Of a stretch of 64,000 bases of DNA, positions 59,066 to 64,000 are shown piece after piece. The translations under genes and the position numbers were made by a program. This DNA is from Leucobacter chromiireducens (GTDB taxonomy: Bacteria; Actinomycetota; Actinomycetes; Actinomycetales; Microbacteriaceae). How positions within the stretch are numbered: position 1 is the stretch's first letter; each line of letters begins with the position of its first letter. The notes below the pieces were generated by a model. It had not been told where the DNA came from and did not search any database. It worked only from the letters and a program-made list of their open reading frames with translations. The stretch spans positions 62,001 through 126,000 of the forward strand of contig NZ_RPDI01000002.1 of NCBI RefSeq assembly GCF_003917135.1. The letters are read 5' to 3'.

Positions 59066-61195
59066 TCATCGTCGGCTCCTTCCTACTGGGCCGTCGTCGG
59101 CGTCTGTGAAGTCGGGTGTGGTCGGGGCGATGAGATCGCGGATTTGTTGCTCGGTGATCGTGGCGGCGACGCCGTAGCGTTCGTGTGCGGCGGCGTAGAT
59201 GGCCGCTGGGTCGCTGATACCTGCCGGTGGTGGTGCGGTTGCGATGCTGATCCAGCCGGTGGCTTGACCGTGCTGCATGACGTTCGCGTACGCGTGGTAT
59301 TTCGGAAGCAGCAGAAGATCCTGGGCGTCCAGACCGGTCGAGTGCTTGGCGATGGTGGGCGCGTCGGTGCCGCCGAGGCCGAAGTAGATTTTGCTGCGCG
59401 TGTTGGTCTCCACCGAGGCTTGCATGGCCGAGGTGAACTGCTTCAGGTATTGGTTCGCGACGGTGAACGCCGCGCCGAGGGAGCGGGCCTGGGCGAGGGC
59501 GTCGGAGAGGTCACCGGGGATGCCTGCGAGGAAGTCATGGATCTCGTCGATGTAGATGCTGACGATGTGCCGGTGTTGGAGACTGTCACGTTGCCTGGCG
59601 AGGATCTTTGCCCATAGTTGCCCAATGAGGAGCGTGCCGAGCAGTCTTGCGGCGTCAGCGCCGAGCAGGCCCTTGTTGAGGTTCACGACGACGATGCGCC
59701 GCTTGCTGAACAGGTCGGTGAGATCGAAGCGCGGATCACTCTGACCGAGCATCGCCCGCATCCCAGGTCGTAGGATCAGTTGGCGGAGCTTGTTCAGCAC
59801 CGGCCCGATCTCTTCGGCCTGCTGCGCAGGTGACTTCGCCTCGTACTGCTCCCAGAACCCTCCGAGCCCAATCGGATCGTCGATGTTCTTCAGCACCTTG
59901 CGGCGGAACGCGGTGTTCGTGAGCAGCGGGGCTACCCAGAGCAGGTTGGCCCCGTCGATCTGCGCGAGCGTGTTGAACACCGCCGTGAAGATGTCCGCGG
60001 AGCGGATGCCCCAGTGCTTCGCGAAGACCGCTTCGAAGGTTGCCAGCAGTGTGTCGGCCGTAACCTGGGCCTGACGTCGGTGACCGGCGAGCGGGTTGAA
60101 CCCGACCGGAGCGGCGTTCGTCGGGTCGATGACAACGACGTCGTGTTCTCGGTTCTTCGGAACGTGTGCGAGGACGCGATCAGCAAGGTCTCCCTTCGGA
60201 TCAAGGACCAGCACGCCGCGACCGGCCGTGATGTCTGCGGCGATGAGGCCCAGCATCACGGTCGACTTTGCCGAGCCGGTCGGCCCGAGCAGATGAGTAT
60301 GGAACGCGGCGTCCCGGATCGGGATGCCGATCTTCTCGCTATAGCCGGGGGCGCTGGTCTTGCCGATGATGCGGTCCGTTCGCACAAGCATTTCGGGCGG
60401 TGGGAGCTGGCGTGGGTGGAGTCTGCCGAGCAACGGCAACGGCGGTTCACCGATCGGCCAGCCGGTCAAGCCAATGACTTCCCCGCTGGTCAACGTGAGT
60501 GGCCATCGCCACGGCCGTGCGGCCCGGTTGAGGTGCACTGCTGAACCGGTCACGGCGCTGATGCGGCTGGTGGCGGATTCGAGGACGCGAAACGCACCGA
60601 TCACGTCACCGACAAGCTGCTTCGCTCGCGGGGCGGCTGCGCCGGTGATGCCGATGCGCAGGCTGAGAGAGAAGCCGTGCTGACCGTCTCGCCGTTTCAA
60701 CGTCATGCCGGTTCGTGGCGGGACCGCAAGCACACGGAGCCAAGCGCCGAGCGATTCTCGCGGGCGTACGGGCGGCGTGTGGCGGCGACCGAGCAGGAGC
60801 TGTAGGACGACTTCTTCCTCCCCGTGGAGGCGCGACAGTGCCCCGTAGAGGCCGCGGATACTCGCGGTGACCTTGGCGGCCTCGAGGCTGAGGTCGGTGC
60901 CGGTGATGCGCAGGTCGACCGCATGCTGCACCTCGTGTCGGCGTCGGCGGGGAGTGTGCGCACGGACCGTGAGGTGTGCGCGGAGCCCGTCAAGTACCGT
61001 GTCGATGCGGGTCGGCTTGGCCGCGATCAGCCAGCGCAGACCCGTCTTCGTTGCGCGGGCCTCGAGCACGATCGGGCCGAGCATGGACGAGGCGGCCAGG
61101 TGTTCCAGTGTGGCGTGGACAGCGTCGGGGGTGAGCGTGTCGGGCCATGCGAGTTCTTGCCACTCCCACTCCTCGTGTTTAGTTTTTCTCGTCAT
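59066..61195 (-). CDS. VirD4/TraG-like type IV coupling ATPase
   Basis: A 709-residue DNA-pumping ATPase of the conjugative element. Walker A is LLGPTGSAKSTVMLGLIAAD at about residue 310; then VLVLDPKGDLADRVLAHVPK; Walker B is SIYIDEIHDFLAGIPGDLSD at about residue 550; ARSLGAAFTVANQYLKQF and the STGLDAQDLLLLPKYHAY region match the TraM-recognition/TraG family. No obvious N-terminal membrane pair is present; the neighbouring small membrane proteins might supply the anchor. The start at 61195 is used because the preceding gene ends at 61179 and the upstream 54 residues lack family character. It overlaps that gene by 17 bases. Confidence 0.88.
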   Translation of the reverse strand: MTRKTKHEEWEWQELAWPDTLTPDAVHATLEHLAASSMLGPIVLEARATKTGLRWLIAAKPTRIDTVLDGLRAHLTVRAHTPRRRRHEVQHAVDLRITGTDLSLEAAKVTASIRGLYGALSRLHGEEEVVLQLLLGRRHTPPVRPRESLGAWLRVLAVPPRTGMTLKRRDGQHGFSLSLRIGITGAAAPRAKQLVGDVIGAFRVLESATSRISAVTGSAVHLNRAARPWRWPLTLTSGEVIGLTGWPIGEPPLPLLGRLHPRQLPPPEMLVRTDRIIGKTSAPGYSEKIGIPIRDAAFHTHLLGPTGSAKSTVMLGLIAADITAGRGVLVLDPKGDLADRVLAHVPKNREHDVVVIDPTNAAPVGFNPLAGHRRQAQVTADTLLATFEAVFAKHWGIRSADIFTAVFNTLAQIDGANLLWVAPLLTNTAFRRKVLKNIDDPIGLGGFWEQYEAKSPAQQAEEIGPVLNKLRQLILRPGMRAMLGQSDPRFDLTDLFSKRRIVVVNLNKGLLGADAARLLGTLLIGQLWAKILARQRDSLQHRHIVSIYIDEIHDFLAGIPGDLSDALAQARSLGAAFTVANQYLKQFTSAMQASVETNTRSKIYFGLGGTDAPTIAKHSTGLDAQDLLLLPKYHAYANVMQHGQATGWISIATAPPPAGISDPAAIYAAAHERYGVAATITEQQIRDLIAPTTPDFTDADDGPVGRSRR

Positions 61196-61382
61196 GCCCG
61201 CCCCCTTTCTGCTCGGCCGTTGGTGCCGATTTCTGCTTCCGTGTATGAGCCGCTCGACGGGTTTCGTCAAGATGCATCGCGAGCAGCAGCAGAACCCTGG
61301 CCAGGCCTTCCCGGTCGACCTTGTCCTTCCAGATCGGGGTGAGACGGTGGTGCCCACCGGCCTTGTTTCGCTTTCGGTTCAT
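61179..61382 (-). CDS. Small basic protein of the element, 67 aa
   Basis: MNRKRNKAGGHHRLTPIWKD, then a helix (REGLARVLLLLAMHLDETRR) and a basic tail AAHTRKQKSAPTAEQKGGGH. No known family. AGGAGGTCAACG before the ATG is one of the strongest ribosome-binding sites in the region, so it is a real gene. It overlaps the coupling ATPase gene by 17 bases and may act with it, for example as a DNA-binding accessory protein. Confidence 0.7.
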   Translation of the reverse strand: MNRKRNKAGGHHRLTPIWKDKVDREGLARVLLLLAMHLDETRRAAHTRKQKSAPTAEQKGGGHDEKN

Positions 61383-61404
61383 CGTTGACCTCCTGTCCGA
61401 GAGT

Positions 61405-61605
61405 TCAGGGCCAGGTGTTTCGGCGTCGCCACCACCACAGCAGCCCGCCGACGATGACGACGGTGAGCGCGATCAGGGCGAGGATCCACCAGATGCTCTT
61501 GATCAGCTCGATCGCCAGTACGAGCAGGATCACGCCGCCGAAGATGAGCAGGCACATCTGAAAGAACTTCTCCGCGATCGAGCGCGGCCCGGTATCGTCC
61601 GGCAT
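61405..61605 (-). CDS. Small two-span membrane protein of the element, 66 aa
   Basis: Two hydrophobic helices (FFQMCLLIFGGVILLVLAIE and WWILALIALTVVIVGGLLWW) and a basic end RRRNTWP. Such short proteins accompany VirD4-like ATPases in actinobacterial elements and may form part of the membrane pore, or resemble VirB2/VirB3-type subunits; that is not proven here. The ATG at 61605 lies 12 bases after the methyltransferase stop. Confidence 0.72.
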   Translation of the reverse strand: MPDDTGPRSIAEKFFQMCLLIFGGVILLVLAIELIKSIWWILALIALTVVIVGGLLWWWRRRNTWP

Positions 61606-61617
61606 GTTTCACGCCCC

Positions 61618-62259
61618 TCACGTCCAAATCTCCGCTGCCGGGGCGTGGTTGGGTTGGTCATCGGCAGGCACGGGGTATCCCCATTTCGCGAGCGAGATTG
61701 TCGCGTCGCACTCGTTTCCCCAGATATCCCAGTGCTTGCTCGAGGGAGCGGGTCTGCGGGCGAACAGCTCGAGGAATGGTCCGTCCCCGCCAACGAGCCT
61801 CTCGACGATGAGGTGGATTTCCTCGGGCTACCGGCTGTGGGCTTGCAGGGCATGCATGCCCCAGTTCGGCTGACCTTTGAACGCGACTTTCGTGCCCTTC
61901 CCACGTACGCCGAGGAGCAGCAGTTCCCCGGAGTTGCGGAACGTGTTGCCGAGCATGAGTCGGGGCTTGGCCCAGAAGTAGAAGCTCGTGTACCGGTAGC
62001 CCCATGCTTCGAGGACCTTGATGCCCAGGGGAACGGCCGCGGTGGTGACCCACAGGAAGCAGAACGAGTTCTCCGCCATGATCTCCTGCATGGCCTCGCT
62101 CATCCCGAGGATGCGCTCATCGGTCATGAGGTCATAGTGATTGACCGCGCCGAGGTCGCCCTTCTGCTGCAGCGACCACGGTGGATCGCACAGCGCCGCA
62201 CGGAATGTCCCCGGCAGCGGCGTCTTGTCCGGCAGGTTGTGATTGATGTGAATGCTCAT
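61618..62259 (-). pseudogene. MT-A70 family adenine methyltransferase with an in-frame TAG
   Basis: An N6-adenine methyltransferase frame of 214 codons. It has LCDPPW at residues 24-28, SFCFLWVTTAAVPLGIKVLE, FYFWAKPRLMLGNTFRNSGE and LLLLGVRGKG. Codon 144 is TAG (plus-strand 61828-61830), in the sequence HALQAHSR-stop-PEEIHL, where homologues typically have Lys (HSRKPEE). The frame then continues with normal MT-A70 sequence (VGGDGPFLELFARRPAPSS, WDIWGNECDA) to a TGA at 61618. A single nonsense change, or deliberate read-through, therefore splits an otherwise intact gene. AGGAGGAGTCTGCG precedes the ATG. Confidence 0.85.
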
Positions 62260-62490
62260 ACGCAGACTCCTCCTTTCAAGAGGTAAGAAGTTGATGGATC
62301 GGCCCGCCAGCAGAGGCCAGCTCTGGGCGGCGTCAGCGCCCATTACGCACCTCAATGACCGAACCGTGAAGACCACACCGCGCCGCTCCGCGGCTCGATC
62401 CGACACGGCGGTGACCGAGGTAACCCACGGCGGGCGGTGCGGTGAAAGCCGTCGTTGTGAAATAGGCAACGATGCGCTCTCGCTGAGGGG
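62260..62490. other. 231-bp gap within the element
   Basis: I see the methyltransferase ribosome-binding site at the left end, and no promoter consensus or gene. An antisense stretch upstream of the methyltransferase is open but lacks coding character. Confidence 0.4.
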
Positions 62491-62778
62491 CTACGAACGA
62501 GGAAGATCGGTGCGCCCGGTCGTCAGGAACATCGCTCGCGTCAACGCCTTGGACGCCTCATCACGGTCGTTCGCAAGGTCGTCGGCGAGGGAGAGGATCG
62601 TCTGCCGGAGCTGCTCGGACTTCGCGTCCAGCTCCGCCTCAATCCGTGCACGACGACGCTCCTGCCACGCCTCGTACTCGTCCCACAACACTTCGACCAC
62701 ACACAATGCGACGAAGGCCGTAATCGTGACAAGGAGAGCGACGCCCGCGACCGTCGCGATCGCGGCGACGGCCTCCAT
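62491..62778 (-). CDS. Membrane-anchored coiled-coil protein of the element, 95 aa
   Basis: One N-terminal hydrophobic helix (VAAIATVAGVALLVTITAFV, continuing ALCVVEVL) followed by a long charged helix (YEAWQERRRARIEAELDAKS, EQLRQTILSLADDLANDRDE) likely to form a coiled coil. ATG at 62778, or the GTG three bases earlier that overlaps the upstream stop. Function unknown; the architecture would suit a spacer or adaptor in a conjugation complex. Confidence 0.68.
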   Translation of the reverse strand: MEAVAAIATVAGVALLVTITAFVALCVVEVLWDEYEAWQERRRARIEAELDAKSEQLRQTILSLADDLANDRDEASKALTRAMFLTTGRTDLPRS

Positions 62779-63071
62779 CACAGCCCCCGAGCGATGCGCT
62801 GGCCCGCGCCGATGGCGTATCCGGCGATGATCGCCTCGTAGAACTGCGCCCCTGCCGGAGCAATCTTCATCTGCGCCTCCGCCTGCGCCACCAGCGTCGC
62901 GACATTCGTCATCGCCTGCGACGCCAGGAACGCGTGCCCCTGCTCCCGCACCGCCGCGATCTCCGTGGACGCAGCAACCTGCTCGACCTCACGCTTGGTC
63001 TGGCGCACGAGGCTCCCGGTGATCTTCTGCCCCTGCTGGGTCAACATCGGCACCACCTGATTGCTCGACAT
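62778..63071 (-). CDS. Helical protein of the element, 97 aa
   Basis: MSSNQVVPMLTQQGQKITGS, then an Ala/Gln-rich helical body (REVEQVAASTEIAAVREQGH, MTNVATLVAQAEAQMKIAPA) ending near GYAIGAGQRIARGL. No hydrophobic span long enough for a firm membrane call. No known family. AAGGACTT before the ATG at 63071. It is the first gene of the leftward operon, divergent from the gene at 63205. Confidence 0.66.
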   Translation of the reverse strand: MSSNQVVPMLTQQGQKITGSLVRQTKREVEQVAASTEIAAVREQGHAFLASQAMTNVATLVAQAEAQMKIAPAGAQFYEAIIAGYAIGAGQRIARGL

Positions 63072-63101
63072 GTTGTAAGTCCTTCCAGTTGAAGAGAACA
63101 G

Positions 63102-63115
63102 CCCGGATTTCCGGG
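63102..63115. promoter_or_regulatory. Palindrome in the divergent control region
   Basis: CCCGGATTTCCGGG has 6-bp arms and a 2-bp centre. It lies in the 133-bp gap between two divergent genes and could be an operator for a regulator of the element. Confidence 0.45.
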
Positions 63116-63204
63116 ACACTTCGACCGTAGAAACTCACCCGAGGGCACTCTGAAACTCGGAATAAAGTTGGAAGCGAACACGGGCGCGAGGCGGAGGTGA
63201 TGGC

Positions 63205-64000
63205 GTGAGACTCGATGAAGACGATGTCGCCACCCTTCACCAGCAGCTCGCCTGGCTGACCAAACGCGAGGGCTTCGTCCAACGTCGCCTCGCCCAGGCC
63301 GGGATCGTCGACGAACTCCTCCGCGGCTCCCTCGAGGACAGCTTCGAACGCCTCCGGCACCGCTTCATCTCCGCGATCCACACCCTGCCCGGCGAGCAAG
63401 CAGACCTGCTGCTCGACGTGTTCGCGCTCAGCCCCGACACACACCAGGTGCCCGAGCTGATGCAACGGCGACAGATCCACGGCGACAAGATCGGTCGGAA
63501 AGTCGACACCGTTCGCACACGAGAGACCGCGGCGCTCAAGGCGTTGCACTCCCGTCTCGTCACCGGCCGCTACGCGCAGGCACCACTCGTGCTCGACGTG
63601 CCCGAGATGCACGGTGGGATCATCTACGAAGAGACCAGCACCCTTGTCGTGGTCAAGAACCGACGCTGGCAGGCCACCTACGAGCATTACCGGTTCGCGA
63701 ACATGGCAGGCGAACTCGACTACGTCACGATCGGCCGCTCCTATCCCGGCATTGTGACTCCGAGCAACAAGGGCGACTTCAAAGTCAACACACGCCCGGT
63801 CGACGGCGCGGGCTGGAACGACCACTTCTGGCACCTCAACACCGCCCGCACGGCGACCGAGCCGATGCAAGACCGGACACGCTACGACCTGCGCTTCCGC
63901 ATCACACCGCCCGAAGACGGCAGCGAACCAGAACCGATGACTCTCTCCAGCCGGGCGCTCCACCACCGCTCACTGCTGTTCACGCTCCGCATCGGGTTCA
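63205..64000 (+). CDS. Unknown protein of the element, 3' end beyond the window
   Basis: An open frame of at least 265 codons reaching the right edge. It starts (M)RLDEDDVATLHQQLAWLTKR, with GGAGG seven bases before the GTG. The N-terminal 95 residues are helical and Arg/Leu/Glu-rich; from about 130 on it is beta-rich with many aromatics (GGIIYEETSTLVVVKNRRWQ, EHYRFANMAGELDYVTIGRS, GWNDHFWHLNTARTATEPMQ). I recognise no family. Being divergent to the transfer operon, it could be a regulator or an accessory (cargo) gene. Confidence 0.72.
   Translation, partial: MRLDEDDVATLHQQLAWLTKREGFVQRRLAQAGIVDELLRGSLEDSFERLRHRFISAIHTLPGEQADLLLDVFALSPDTHQVPELMQRRQIHGDKIGRKVDTVRTRETAALKALHSRLVTGRYAQAPLVLDVPEMHGGIIYEETSTLVVVKNRRWQATYEHYRFANMAGELDYVTIGRSYPGIVTPSNKGDFKVNTRPVDGAGWNDHFWHLNTARTATEPMQDRTRYDLRFRITPPEDGSEPEPMTLSSRALHHRSLLFTLRIGF

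Overview
The window is high-GC DNA from an actinobacterium, most likely family Microbacteriaceae; a Leucobacter-like genome is my best guess but is not proven. The clues are GTG starts, a DUF222/HNH protein, an HGxxPAAW protein inside the trp cluster, the order rne-rplU-rpmA-obgE-proB-proA-nadD-rsfS-tRNA-Ala, and many transcripts that look leaderless (TANNNT exactly six bases before the start codon).

Layout: 1-11.7 kb holds the 3' end of nadE, msrA, an SSB paralogue, a lipoprotein, ettA, two thioesterases, a DUF222/HNH protein, rpoZ, metK and priA. 11.8-18.1 kb holds an Na+/alanine symporter, a stand-alone trpB behind a complete trp attenuator, fmt-rsmB and rpe. 18.1-21.6 kb is a five-gene ABC transporter/XRE regulator operon with two matching operators in front. 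21.6-24.0 kb is hisE-hisG-hisF-hisI. 24.5-32.3 kb is trpE, a Trp-associated membrane protein, an HGxxPAAW protein, trpC, trpB, trpA, lgt and pyk. 32.3-36.6 kb has a lipoprotein, a fatty acid desaturase, three very small membrane proteins, tRNA-Leu, an ANTAR response regulator and a thioesterase. 36.6-55.8 kb is mostly core information processing and biosynthesis: polA, a DUF559 protein, an XRE-membrane fusion, rpsA, DUF4126, coaE, VKOR, rne, rplU, rpmA, obgE, proB, proA, nadD, rsfS and tRNA-Ala.

From the 3' end of tRNA-Ala (55.83 kb) to the right edge lies an integrated conjugative-type element. It carries a large serine integrase, a Replic_Relax protein, a VirD4/TraG-like coupling ATPase, several small membrane or coiled-coil proteins, an MT-A70 adenine methyltransferase interrupted by one in-frame amber codon, and a divergent unknown gene cut by the window edge. 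The integrase frame runs antisense through the tRNA into host DNA.

The observations most worth following are: (1) the canonical leader-peptide attenuator controlling a second, trpA-less trpB; (2) a family of about 60-bp intergenic elements (seven copies, mostly in pairs) with the head CTCTCATTTAGTGAGGG; (3) twin TGTCAAG-N4-CTTGACA operators in front of the XRE/ABC operon; (4) the amber-interrupted methyltransferase; (5) a probable CTG start codon for rsfS; and (6) two long hairpins at gene ends.
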